The position numbers and the translations under genes were made by a program. 64,000 nt of DNA from Pelomyxa schiedti (taxonomy: Eukaryota > Evosea > Pelobiontida > Pelomyxidae): positions 3,575 to 67,574 of the forward strand of contig JAHLWZ010000276.1 in assembly GCA_020536535.1 (NCBI GenBank), given 5' to 3'. Below, one piece after another: positions 20,506-32,805 of this stretch. Under the pieces are notes generated by a model. It made no database searches. It had not been told where the DNA came from and worked only from the letters and a program-made list of their open reading frames with translations. Position 1 is the stretch's first letter, and each line of letters begins with the position of its first letter.

Positions 20506-22489
20506 TTAGACTGCGAGAGAGTCCTTGATTACGTTGAGGGTCGATGTGATGTGGTCGGGGTGTGTATCTTTGCTGAGGGAGAACCTAATCCCTGTGACTT
20601 TGATGGAGCCTGGTGCTGTGAACCCTGACACGTGAATCCGGTGCGAACTGTGCAGTAGTGTGTGTGTTGTTAGGGAGGGAAGAGAAGGGAGTGATGTGTT
20701 ACAATTATATTGTAGTTTGTTGTTGGTGCAGTAGTACCTGAGGGCGTTAAGAACTTTCTTGTGGTGCGGACCAAAGGAGACAAAAGAAATGTTGGGAAGC
20801 CTGGGGGATTCGGCACCAATTATAGTGATTTCACTGTGGATTTCTTGACAGAATTGTGTCAAAGCGGCTTCAAACTCGTCGCGCATCCTTCTGACTTCGC
20901 TGTCAACATCTTTGATTACGTTGAGCATAATCACAAACTGAGGGAAAGATATACATGGTTGGGTTCTTGATGCAATCTTGAGTGCTTCAGTTATTCCAAC
21001 TAACCCTGGGAGGTTGGTAATTCCACCCCGATTCAGTTCGTTCTATTTCCTTCTTAGAGGAGATAGAGGTAAACATTTAGAGATTGCGTACTTGGTACTC
21101 TGAACGATGTTAATTGCGCAGAATAGACATTAAAGCATAAAGAAAATACCTCCATGAATCAGCGGCATTGCATGCCGGCCATCCTTGGTGACCAGAAGCC
21201 CAGTTCCTGATGAGAAGTACTTACTTACTTAAGTCTTCAAATCGAAAGGTACCATTTGGGCCGTAGATTTTATGCCCCGAAATCGACATGAAGTCAGCCC
21301 CCAGGGATGAAAAAGAAAACGGCAGTTTGCCAATCCCCTGCACGCCGTCAATGTGAAAAAGGGCGCCGTTCTATTGAATGTGAAAAGGAAAATAAAGAAA
21401 TTCGCGAATCTACTTCGTGGGCAACTTGACAAAGTTCCTTAAAGTAATGTAAGAAAAGAAAGTAATTTAAATTGAAGTGATGAGGCTACTTCAATTGGAT
21501 TTATCACACCGGTTATCGATGAAGCCCAATTCTATCACAGTGAGTTGTGGATAGTAGCAAATGGGAGTGGAGAATTACAACGGAAACTAGTAATGTTGTA
21601 CCGGAAATGAATCGTCTCAGCGATTCTACCTCAACGTAACCATCTTCAAAGCAATGTAAACAGGTAAATAAGTGGGAAGAAGTTCAAACCCAATTTGCAA
21701 GGGAGATATAATACCGGTGCTCCAAGCTCCTGCACAAACCTGCATGCTCTAAAAAGTGTGAGTTACCTTATAGAAAAAGAGAGGCAGACTGAGTGACTGA
21801 GGGATGGTCAGAAAGTGCGGTGATGATCTGAAGACGATAAGATTAAAAGGCTACAAAGTATTTTCTAACGCACCTGGAGCCTGTTGTGGCAGTTTTTTGG
21901 TGCGAAATGCATTGCCTTTATCACTGTAATTAAACCAGTGTTCAATAAATAGGTACTACAGAGCAAAGGAAATGCCTTGATTGCAAGACTCGGTAGCACT
22001 GGAGGTCTGCCAAATTTAAGATTATTACTCTTTGAGCTTCAGGGAAAACCTACCAGAGTGATCTTGTCATCTTCACAACAGTGGAGAAGGTTCTTGATGG
22101 TGCTAACGTAACCCTGCTCCTCTCCTCTTATTTCCTCTGACTCAACAGTCATTCCAAGGAAATTTCCAAGAATAAAAACAAAAAACGAGAACCAACCTCT
22201 TGAGAAGAAGAACTTTTCACCCCTCAAAAAAGGCAGCATTGCATCCACCACGCTCCCATCAATCCTCGTAGTACTGCACTGTGCAGTACTGCGTCATCAC
22301 ACAGCATCCACAACATCAACAAACAACACAGCATTTGTGTATTTGGGTCCCACAATACAACTCAACTCCACGTACGTTGTCCAAATAAACGTCGCCGGGT
22401 AACTCTCCCTCCGTATTGTGCGTGCCACCACTTGCACGGCCCTCACTGCCTACGAGGGCGGGATTATGGGCCTCGGTGCTCGCCGACAT
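20506..22489 (-). CDS. NifS/IscS-like PLP enzyme (cysteine desulfurase fold)
   Basis: ATG at 22489 (MSASTEAHNP), stop at 20506, at least eight introns. Family landmarks in order: VYLDN | STTRIDGSVVDAMLPFL (the cofactor-side YLDNxATT block), ACRFVQELGAPVLYLP, TGVINPI, NGALFHIDGVQGIGKLPFS, ADFMSISGHKIYGPNG with the PLP-binding Lys in SGHK, FSSGTGLLVTKDGRHAMPLI, then ISFVSFGPHHKKVLNAL and IRFSLSKDTHPDHI. These enzymes take sulfur from cysteine for Fe-S clusters. The active-site loop is odd: with the visible splicing it reads SSHRIHVSGFTAPGSIKV and has no cysteine where SSGSAC is expected. Either an exon is missed or the protein is not a working desulfurase. Confidence 0.75.
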
Positions 22490-22646
22490 GTTCGCGAAGA
22501 CACAAGTCGCTATTGATTATCCAGAACCTTCGTTCCCAGAAAAGTTTCCCTCATTTTGAAAATACGCGCCTTCATTGGCAGGAGGGACAATAGAAAAAGA
22601 AAGAAAATGGATTCACTTCTGGAGACAAGGTTGTGAAAAACAACAG

Positions 22647-24823
22647 TTACATGCCCACAAGGAAGTTGGAGAACTGAAGTGGGTCGTCTGGGTCCCTGGG
22701 TGCTTTTTGTAGCTGGTTGTGGTTCTGTAATGTAATGAGACGGGAATGGCCGAACAATAAAAGAGTGTAGCCAAACCTTGAGCGGGTGCCAGTCGGTCCA
22801 GTACCCACGGCACTCCAAGAAGGGCTTGACAAAGTCGATAATTTCGTTGTGGTCCATGTCTGTTGGGCAGTGGTTAATGAATGTTAAGTTGGTTGGATTT
22901 GATAGTAACACACCACAAGGCTCGATTAGGCCGGACATCGGGTGCGCAACAGCCCACCGGAACCCCGCAATGACACCGTAAGTTACGGGGCATGTTGTTG
23001 CATTGACACGCACATGGGGTAGCATTTGCTTAACCTTTTCGACCGAGATATTTACTCCGTACCTGTGAGCTGGTTAAATTAGGGCGAAAGTTAAACGACC
23101 GTACCAATAGCCGCCAAGTTTGCTGCCAAGTATGAGCATACCGTATTCGTCATAACCACCCGGCAGGATGTAGGGCGGAAGGAGAATGCGGTGTTTTTGT
23201 TGTGCGATGAAATCGTTCTCCGCCAGCTCTCTCAGAGATAATACAGCATCGTCACAAGGGTGGTAGGAATAATATGTGGTTGGGCGGTAAATGTCACGAC
23301 CGGTACTGGCGTCCTTAATCGTGAGGAAATCAGCAAGTTCCAGACACTAATAACCAAGAGTTAGTTGCTGACAGGGAGTTTGTTTTTTTCTTCGTACCTC
23401 ATAATGAGTGGTTAGAGTGCCGAAGTGCGGACCCTGTCGAGGGCACCAGGTTTTCACTAACACAAGGTTAAACAAAACTTCGAAAGAAAGGGCTCTACCT
23501 GTGCAAAGAGCACTCGGTCTGTCAAGCATAATCGCGGACTTGGAGCCAGTTGTGTGCTGAAAGAGAAGTCAAGGACAAAGGAAGAGTTAGAGTGCAGACC
23601 AGTAAAGCTCCCTCTGGAAGACGTCTTTCGTGTGTGCCCCAGCCCATTTCTGCCGGTTGGAGCAGTTCTTCAATGTCTACATCAAGTCTCAGTTAATCAA
23701 TTGCGATGCAGAGACATACAGCCAATGACAGACCACGTTTGAACAAATTCGCCCTTCTTTTTTGGTACAGATGACTGTTGTCCGTCTCGTTCAGAAACTT
23801 GAATAATCTTCAGTATGTAAGTGCTAGGAAAAAAGTGTTTGCGTCTTACACGAATTCCGAGTCTTTGGCAGAGTGCAGCCCACTCTTCTTTATTGGCCGG
23901 AATTGGAGGGGCTACACCGTCAACAGCTGTTGCTATCTCATATATACCTTGTTTGGCAAACGACTCTGCAAGACCGGGGTTTGCTCCATGTGAGGTAACT
24001 GTAAAAAACTTGTAAGGCGATGACCCCAACAATGAAAAGGCTGTTTACTTGCAGTAGTAGAGCGCCCTTTAAAGGCACCAAGGCGTTGCCTCAGCTCTAA
24101 AAATTTATTCCGTATGGAATAATTACTTCTGTCCTCCATTCTGGGATAAATTGTGAGACTAAGACACTGTGGAAGAAAGAATAAGTACGAGATATTTGGG
24201 TCCATGAACTCGTCACCCCAGGGCTCGAGGGAGGCGTCCTGGTAAAGAATTCTTCTGCGCTGGCAGTACTCCATAAGCGCAAGGCTACCAACGGAAACGG
24301 AAAGATTGAGGAGGAAGTCACCTGGAGCAAGGAATCTAAAACACAGGTTATGAGGGCCATTTACAGAGAAAGATAACAAACCCGTCAAGTACAGACACAA
24401 AATTCTCCTTGGTAAATTTCTGAATAACGTAGCGCATGCCAAGACCTTCGGCAGTCGATCTCCCTGTCAGAAACAGTTAGAAGAGTGCATATCTTTTCTC
24501 TACAGAGAGGGAAAGAACCTCCATTGTCAGCGGAAAGAACCGTTATCAATGCCGGATTCATGTTCACGTAACGAATGATGAGTGGCAGCACACCTGCGGG
24601 AGCAGAAACGTTATTATTTGGAATAGGCGATAGCTACGCAAATTTTCATACTTTGTGCTATTACACCAGCGCCGATGACAAGGACTTTGTTACTCCACGT
24701 CGGGTTGGGTGACATGTGACCCATCATAACACCAACGCGACGAGAAGCCGATGACGCGGACGCACTGGTAGTAGCATCAGTAGCTGTCGCAGATCCGGCA
24801 GAGGCAGAGCTAGGCGATGACAT
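22647..24823 (-). CDS. hss: Homospermidine synthase, bacterial type
   Basis: ATG at 24823, stop at 22647, multiple introns. Order of landmarks: Ser/Ala-rich leader, NKVLVIGAGVIAQ (Rossmann), GVLPLIIRYVNMNPALITVL, GDFLLNLSVSVGSLALMEYC, YQDASLEPWGDEFMDPN, TSHGANPGLAESFAKQG, EFVQTWSVIGC, LQPAEMGWGTHER, TTYYSYHPCDDAVLSL, LILGSKLGGYWYG, WAVAHPMSGLIEPCGVLLSN and the C-terminal WHPLK | DPDDPLQFSNFLVG. These are the conserved blocks of bacterial homospermidine synthase, which makes homospermidine from putrescine (and spermidine) with NAD+. Family length is about 480 aa, which fits. The last intron (about 52 nt, ending TACAG) is supported by joining WHPLK to the conserved terminal block. Probably acquired from bacteria long ago, since it now carries introns. 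Confidence 0.85.
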
Positions 24824-25116
24824 CACCAAATGAACGAGGCGAGGTTTTTTATTTTAATTGTTCCAAACAGCAAACCCGTTGACCTTCTCGAAACAAAGAA
24901 AGATCCGTCAAAATGACCAGATGACATCATCGATCTGTTATCGCCATTTCACCCCCCTCACACTCACATAAACTATGAATGGTTGTTTGTTTAACACAAA
25001 AACACATCTTTTCTTCTTCCCTTAGTTTTTTGCTCCATATAAGAGATCATGATCTTAAGGCTAGTTGCAACGAGTCAAGACCAGGCCATTGTACATAACG
25101 ATCTCCTCGGTGTTGC

Positions 25117-25409
25117 TTAGGAGCCAACAATGATGTTGTTGATGGGGATGTGGACGAGTTTGACAAAGAAGCCAATGAACCCCATAATGCAAAATCCAAT
25201 CGTGGTTCCGAGAGCCAACTTGCTGAACTCTACAGCACAGCGTTACCAGTTGTAGGAGGCGGAGGAGGGAGGGAAAAAAAAAACGAAGTGCAGAAAGCAT
25301 AGAGGGTGCGCGTACCTTTCCAGGTTGGTTTCTCGCACATCACGAGGAATTGGTGGCTGTCCTTGGCGAACTTCTTCACAGAACGCGTTGTCTTGGCGAG
25401 TGTGTCCAT
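25117..25409 (-). CDS. SEC61G: Sec61 complex subunit gamma
   Basis: ATG at 25409, exon 1 to 25316, intron 25230-25315 (86 nt), exon 2 25229-25117. The spliced protein is 68 aa, the usual length for Sec61-gamma. It reads [20 protein letters not shown], then [20 protein letters not shown] and a single tail-anchor helix [20 protein letters not shown] ending NNIIVGS. The KKP/T-EF core and the terminal IPINNIIVG are hallmarks. It is part of the protein-conducting channel in the ER membrane. It is divergent from the kinase gene, with about 270 bp between the start codons. Confidence 0.95.
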
Positions 25410-25680
25410 TTATTTTGTCCTTTCGTGGGGCCCGACGCTCGTGGTATCGCCGCAGTGTTCTGTGCTGATTTGTTTTTAATTGTGACTGTTTTCGCGTTAG
25501 TGATTTGGTCAAAGTCAAATGATCCCAGCGAACTGGAGACAATTCTCAGCCGCGGCGATGATGATAAGTAAATAAGTGCCTCTCTCCTGCTTACAGAGCT
25601 GGATTCTAAGTCTTTTTTTCGGGTGGATCTCGAAAACCAACATCCTAAAGAGAAAAACATCACCGCAACCAAACGCTGGA

Positions 25681-28600
25681 ATGTTCAAACGAAAAACATT
25701 TCAACTTGTCACTCAGAAACAAAACAGAAAGCAGCACAACAACAGCGATCTCTACCACAACCAGATCTACGACAACAAACAAGCAAAGCAAGCTCCACAG
25801 CAACCCTCTATGTCCGCGAATGTACGTCCGGCGGGTCCCTCGACGTACTCAATAACATCGTCGTCCACGTCAACGTCGACATCGTCATCGTCAACAAACA
25901 GTGGCGAAAGCGGCGCCATATCGCCGTCGTCTTCGCGATCTTCTTCGTCTCTCGCAAGCGATTCGAGCGGCGCCGTAACGCCGACGGCCGCCAAGAGCTA
26001 CGTCGCGTCGTCTCTGTCGTATTCTGAAATGGCTTCGTCGTCCTCCACGCCGACGAGAGACAGCACGTTGAAGAACATGCTGGGTCAATCCTCGAGCTTG
26101 ATGATGGCAATGTTGCAACGGGGAGACGAGGCACTGCCTGGTTTGCAGAGCCAGGTTGCACAAGGCTCTCAGCAAAGCTCGGGCAAGTCGGGTGATAAAA
26201 AGGATAAGACAAAGCAACCCAAGTGGTTAAACACTACGTTTGGAACATTTGTAGGCATTCCTTGCTCAACTCTTTTTTGTCGGAGGGTAATGGCACTTAC
26301 TCTTCTAGATACTTGGTGATCTCATTGGCCGTGGTGCCCAATCCAAGGTGTATCGAGCCATGAGCACCACTGGTGCCTTTGTGGCTGTCAAAAAAATCAA
26401 CACTGTAGGTGTAGATAATACAATTCTGGATGCTGTGCAGGTTCAACTCCTTTTTTGAATTACTGTCTTAAAGTTCCTTGCTTGCAGAGAGAGGTAGATA
26501 TCCTAAAAATGGTTGAACATCCAAATGTCATTAAAGTTATTGGGCTCCATAAAACACCTAAGAGCTTGTGTCTGATCTTAGAGTTGTATCTTGGTGTATT
26601 CACGTCGTTCTAATGCACAACAACAAATCAAAGATACGCAGAGAACGGATCCCTTGACAGACTTTTGAAAGAATTCTCAGCCTTGCCTGAGCCACTTGTT
26701 CTTGCCTTTGCAAAGCAGGTCTCTTTTTTATTTCTGTTAAATGAGGTTTAACTGATTCCCAGATTTTAAGTGCACTTGTATGCCTGCACTCAAAACACAT
26801 AATACACAGAGATATTAAAGCTGGGAATTGTCTCGTGTCGAAGGTAACTTTAACAAACAAAATTTAGAAAGTGACCCTTGAAGGACGGTTCTATCAAATT
26901 AGCAGATTTTGGAATCTCCACAGTAATGCAAAATGATAATAAAAATTTCTCTCTTGTTGGGAGTCCTTTCTGGAGTAAGTTCCTTCTACATGCACCCCAC
27001 AGCTTAACTTCTCCCAGTGGCTCCTGAGGTCATTCAGAACAACGGTCATGATGCACTGTCTGATATCTGGTACAATGGCCTTGTTTCCCCAAAAACTCAA
27101 AAAGTACAAGGAGTCTTGGAATCACGATTTATGAATTGATAACAGGGAATCCACCATTCTATGAGTGAGTCACTTTCATAGTTTATTTTATTCTGACAGT
27201 TGTAATTCAGGGGAAGTGGATTCAATGCGATGTTCAGAATAACACAGTGTGAAATACCCGTTCCAACCAATTGTTCACCGGTACTGTTATCCTGAAAACA
27301 GTTTTTTTTTTTTTCTGATGGAATATTAGGAGCTACAAGACTTTCTGAAGTTGTGTCTTCAAAAAGATCCTAAAGACAGGCCTTGTGCTACGAAGTTGGC
27401 CTCCCACCCATGGATTACTGGAAGTGCACTGAATTCTGTACCATCCCCGCAGCAAGACGAAATGTGCAGAGCGGAGGAGGAAAAAAAAGAGCAGGAACGG
27501 CAGTCTCAAATTCAAGAGCAACAACGACAAGAACAGCGAAGGCAAGAACTGCAAAGCCAGTCATTGGAGCAGAGTGCTGAGGCACAGGAGTCTCCTGTAA
27601 GTTGTTATCTCCTTCCCAACCTTCATAACTCAGTTATGTAGCAATCTATGTATGATAGCCTCAGATCTGCGGGTGTGCCCAGAGTTGAAAATATACTTGC
27701 TACCCTCCTTGATCCGAATGTCAGCTTGAAGAAAGCACAAGCCCAAGTCATGTACGTGAAAACTGTTAAGTGTGCTGAATGTAACAGTTCACTGTATAGA
27801 CACAACATGAATGCAGCAGAACGCAGGCAGAGGAATCTTAGTATGCCTCCGGACTGCTTGCAACTAGATGTTCGCGGTGTAGAGACCTATGCCCCTGCAC
27901 AAGGTTTTCCCCTGCACTTGATTTGATTCATTAATATGGGTGACATGTGGCATATCCAATAGGCAGTCAGTTACCAAGTGGACCCCCTGATGAGCCTCCC
28001 CCAGCCATACAACGTTCACCAATTTCACCCTCCACACCTCCCAATAGCCCTTCTAAGTTTCCTAATTCCCAGTTAAGCCCAACATCGCGGAGCATTATTT
28101 CACCTCATACGAGACATTTAAGTCACACGCCTCCACAGGTACCAGCATTGAAGCTTAATCTCCTAAATTTGCCTGCAACACCTATGCCCTCAGCACCTCA
28201 GCCCACAGACCAACCTCACGTTCAGCTCCGGTTTTCTCCCAGAGCACAACCACCCCATCTCCACCCTCTTTCACCCCTTCAACAGCGCACTTCATCGACA
28301 AATCTCCTGGCTAACATCCCGGAAGTCACCAGCTCTCCACGCCATCGCAATCTATCGTTTGCGGTTCCTTCTCCAAGAAGCACTCCCTCTCCACCACAAA
28401 CACGACAGCCATACATTCCCCAGTTGCAGCCTTACATTCCCCAGTTGCCAAGCACAAATGTTCCTTTCTCTCCACGGCAAGCTAACCCTGCAGCTGCCCA
28501 TCTCCCCATCTATGTCAATCCAAGCATCACTCCCTCAGCAGTGGCGGCCAGTATTTTCCACACTCCCGCTTCCTCCTCACCTCTCGTTACCAATGTCCTT

Positions 28601-31467
28601 AGGGCCCCAACACCTGAAACCAACACACCACGTAGAAGGCACGTTTCCATGGCTGTTACCCCTACAACTCCCACTGTTCCAGTCGAGGCAATTCGTGCTC
28701 CCCTATCTTCCCGACCTCCCCCTGAAAACCAACAGGGTGATGAGGAACCGGGTCATCATCACCACAAGCACGAACACCATAGCAAGCCAGGACACCACAC
28801 ACCTGAGACCCCCCGATCCAGTTCTAAATCAAAACATGCTCGCAAACGTAGTAGTACTTGTGAAGTACCTCCACTCTCAGCAAGACAACCTGGCATGGCA
28901 CTCCCCCTCTCAGCAAGGCAACCGACTGCAAACAGAACTCCACCTCTAGCAATAGAATCACACGAAACGATCTCGGAGACCTCAGACCCACTACAAGACC
29001 CTGAGCCGATAATGGAAAAGGCAACGCGAGTTCCCGCCGATGCATCAGCAGTGGTGGAGCACATGGTTTGATTTACCTTCTTCACTTACAAACGAATTTA
29101 ATTGTCTCCTCCCCAAAACAATGGCAGTCGGAATCGCAGTTAGCACAACAACTGAACAAGATGAGGGAATATTTGGTTGACGTTGGGAGAGAAAGAGCAC
29201 CATCTTATCCTTCCATACAAATAAAGGTATCACAAAAACTAGCTATTTGAAGTAACTGATTTCTAGCCCCATCTCGTTCTTTCATTGGAACCCGCCATGG
29301 TAAAATCTGTTCCCTGCTCTCGTATATGGTCTCTAATGCTTGTCAAAGGGGTTGTATGGGTGTGTAATATGTTGATTTTTTATCCCAGGAAATAACTGTC
29401 AATCAAAAGGTTGGCGGTAGTGAGGGGACAGTCTTACTCTGGGAGGCAGAAACCTTCAACCAATTCAGTGTTGTACAGCTACATGATACTAGGGTTTACT
29501 GCATGCTCTTAGTTGGTGACAGTGTTTATGTTAGCTCTGAGGAAGGGTATATTTTTGTAGTGAACGCTCAAGTATAATTCACTCCTTCTCTTTACATTCT
29601 GGTAATTCTTCTGTGCAGAGTTTAGCCTTCCACAAAGTTCGAGTTCATGACAAAGCACACCCAATAATTAAATGTATGCATCCAGTCACTAGTTCCCCAA
29701 CTGGAGCCAACACCGGCGACCTGGCGGGCCTCGGAGCTGGAGGAGTAGACCCACATGTTTGGAGTTTTGGATGTGGGGCTGATGGGACACAGATCGCCAT
29801 TCTTTATGTTGTCTCTTACCCCTTCTTAAAAAACTGATTTTTCAACTTCAGAAATCAAAAGTACATGGCCAGTCTACATTCCGGGTGCATGGTCAATTCA
29901 CTATACCACATCAAGCGAATTCAGTGTGTGTCCTAGATAATACTGTTTGGATGGGCTGCTACGGCAATTTGGTGTACATTCCGAATGCTACCAATTTCAA
30001 TTCTACTGGAAGTGGTGTAGTTGAGATCAAAACTAGCGACTTGCACATGAAGGAAATTACTCTCCCCCGGAGAAGGAAAGTGGGTTCCATTATCGCCGTG
30101 GGGGTCCACATTCTTGCTGCTTGTGGAAACACAATATTTATATGCCAAAAGGAGGGAATAGTATGTCCTCCAACTACCTGTAAACTTCTCATTTTTCAAA
30201 GATAAACCAAATTCAGCAAGAATCGGAGATAGAACGCCTGTGTTTATTCCAAAATCTTATCCTCTCAAGCCACTTCAATGGGAATATTGTCTGTTATGAT
30301 CCTATTTGCAACTACCGGCAAGTCAGAGTTCTTAGATTTCCAGATAAACCTTTGGGCTCTTCTGCTTGTATAGCCATGAATTCAACTTCATCCTCCACTG
30401 CAACTGGAACACCTGCGGAGCCTCAGCCAGATAAGAAGCACTCAACTGAAGCCAGTGCAACAGGAGTTGGAAGTACTGTCAGTGGTGACTCTGACAATGA
30501 AATGGAGAGTGCTAGTGCAAGTGCGACTCATGAATCTAATACGGCCGCTCGTGATTCTACTCCTGTTGATCCCAACTTTGGATGTGGAAAACGACTTGCA
30601 ACAGTGCTAGGCCCTGTTACATATTCATCGTGGTTTGGTGAGTGTGGTGTGAAATCACTACTCCCTGTGGTTCTGGAAGACAGTGCCTCATTCTGGGCAG
30701 GAAACACCAGCAATCTCCTGTGTGTTTGGAGACCCAGCCTTCCACCCAGCCTCGTCACTGGGAATGCATCTGGAATCCCGACTAATCCAACATTACGTGC
30801 CCTCACCTCTACAGCAACCAACCCCCTTCTGTTTGCCAATCCTCTCAATCCTTTGTCAGTACCAGCACCTCCGGTCTTCCCAATTTCCAGCACAGGCTTC
30901 TCCACAAACCCCCAAACGCCCCGCGCAATGTCATCCTCTGTACCCGAACACCCGCAACCCTGCACCCCAAGACCTACCTCAGCATCAGCCTCTCCTGTAC
31001 CCAACATCAAGCACAACAACTTACTATTATCCCCACTTAAAGATAACCCCAAAATACTCACAACCACTACCACCACTTCCACAACCACCACAATAACCTC
31101 CACAACAACAGTCACAGCCCCCGGCAACACAAGCAATTTGGTTCCACCACTGAAATCGCCCAGGCACATGAAATCCCCAACACCGCTTGACACATCACCG
31201 AAGCCGGAAACCAACAACACTGATGCCGGAAGTCCAAAACCCAGCAGCCGGCACCACCATCACAAGCACCGCCACCACAACCGGGGCACAACCAATCACT
31301 CCACATCGCCGTCCCCAACCCCTAATGATTCACCCAGTACTTCCCCACCGCCACCACAACACCAATCAGATAGCAACAACAACAGCACTGGCACCACACC
31401 AACATCCCCTCCACAAATGACTGTATCCACTCAAGTACCAGTAACACCACGTGGAGGGAGACGATAG
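25681..31467 (+). CDS. Large STE-type protein kinase with propeller-like C-terminus
   Basis: Best start is the ATG at 25681 (MFKRKTFQLVTQ); 25576 and 25810 are in-frame alternatives. After a Ser/Thr-rich leader, the kinase domain spans about 26240-27420: LGDLIGRGAQSKVYRAMS (G-loop), FVAVKKINT (ATP Lys), NVIKVIGLHKTPKSLCLILE, HRDIKAGNCLVS (catalytic loop), KLADFGIST (DFG), APEVI and DRPCATKLASHPWI, all canonical, so activity is likely. A Gln/Glu-rich coiled coil (27470-27590) and a CAECNSSLYRHNM block follow, then about 370 residues rich in Pro/Ser/His. From 29400 to 30400 the sequence is beta-rich with WD-like strands (GTVLLWEAETF, SVYVSSEEGYIFVVN, TVWMGCYGNLVYIPN). The end is again low complexity, stop at 31467. 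Substrate unknown. Confidence 0.85.
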
Positions 31468-31858
31468 ACTAAGGACTGTTATTATTAACTGTGAGAGAGG
31501 TTTGTACTATGTACGTATGTGAACTGTTGTATACAACATCAGCACCCTGTGTATCATTCACGTTTGTACCTAACCCCAACAAATAAGAGAAAAAAAACTC
31601 TTTGAAACCGTTTTTAAAATTTAAAAAAAAAGATGTGTGGCAACTTTCCAGAATAAGTTTGAAGTTTGGCAACGTTGTTTTAGTTTATAAACTGGGCATA
31701 ACAAATACTGTATCTGTCCTCGATTGTTTCTCCTCTCATCCTGTAGTGTTTTTGTTGTACAGCATCACTCTGCTTTCTTCTGTTTGTTGGTGTTTGTGGG
31801 TGGTGTGTTGCTTTGGGTGCTGGTAGGCTTGGGCTTTGGGTGTTCTATTTCTGTGGAT
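31468..31858. other. Intergenic region downstream of the kinase gene
   Basis: About 390 bp between the kinase stop and the possible 3' end of the small convergent gene. AT-rich, with an AATAAG at 31580 and an A-run at 31620; it probably holds 3' ends. No gene is seen. Confidence 0.4.
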
Positions 31859-32534
31859 TCAATGTACGCTTTGAAGAACGAGGGTAGTCTCCATATTATA
31901 AACATCAAGCAAAGCGTAAGTCCGGTCAGGTACTGTCATATTAGATAGTAAGAAATTAATAATTTGTAATGTGGGGTTACAAACCATATTGCGTTGTGCC
32001 CGGAACAACCTGGGAAAGGAGGAAAAAGTTAGTGACACAACACAGAGAAAAGTTCAAACACAATATCACGCTTAGACACTTATGAAGTGCCAAGAAGAAT
32101 GTAAGACATACAGACTGTAATCGGCAGGTAGAACATGGTCACTTGTTGATATCTTCACGCGGTGGTGTTGGTACTCAGTGACACTAGTGTAACACAGTAT
32201 CCCAATGCCAGTAGCAACCATGGCCATCGGAACCCTGCCAAAAAATGTGAGCAGAACATACAAGCGTAAGAGAATAATTTTATAATAAATAATGTTATAC
32301 ATAAGGGGTAAATGCAATTAATTGGTCGCATCGGCAAATGATCAATTCGCAACAACACGCAACAGGCAACTACCGACAAATTGAGGCGGGGGAAAAAAAA
32401 ACCAACCTGGCGTAGGAAGGGAACGTCGACATAGCACGAAAAATAGATCGAGGCCACGGCAGCAGCGCTCCCATAACTGCGAGAGCGCAACCCGACATGG
32501 TCCAGAAAACGATCCCCCAAACCGTCATCCCCAT
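31859..32534 (-). CDS. Small membrane protein, two predicted helices
   Basis: ATG at 32534 (MGMTVWGIVFWTM); an upstream ATG at about 32618 can be linked through a 41-nt intron, adding MAKKAETAVLVA. The first exon continues SGCALAVMGALLPWPRS to FPSYAR, then an intron (GTTGG...GGCAG) and VPMAMVATGIGILCYTSVTE with HHRVKISTSDHVLPADYS. Two hydrophobic segments suggest a hairpin membrane protein of roughly 100-150 aa. The 3' end is uncertain: after the next intron the frame stays open to a stop at 31859. I do not recognise the family. The gene is divergent from eIF3i with about 270 bp between starts. Confidence 0.45.
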
Positions 32535-32805
32535 TGCCACTAGTACCGCTGTTTCTGCTTCTGATCTTTAGCAGAAACTTGGGAGGGCCCTCCAATCAAC
32601 TTTTTGCCATGCCCTCCACCAACTGTTTGCCGGAAATACAATTAGCTCTACACGAGAGGTTTTGCCCTGAGAAGAAGCATCTCCTGAGGTTGTTCATAGA
32701 TTCAGTTGCTCCAGGTGAATTCTGTTTCTTGTTCTAAGCGCAATCATCGTGCGAGGCATCGTTACCCGGCGACCAGAGGATCTCCGCGTTTATTATTACG
32801 AACAA

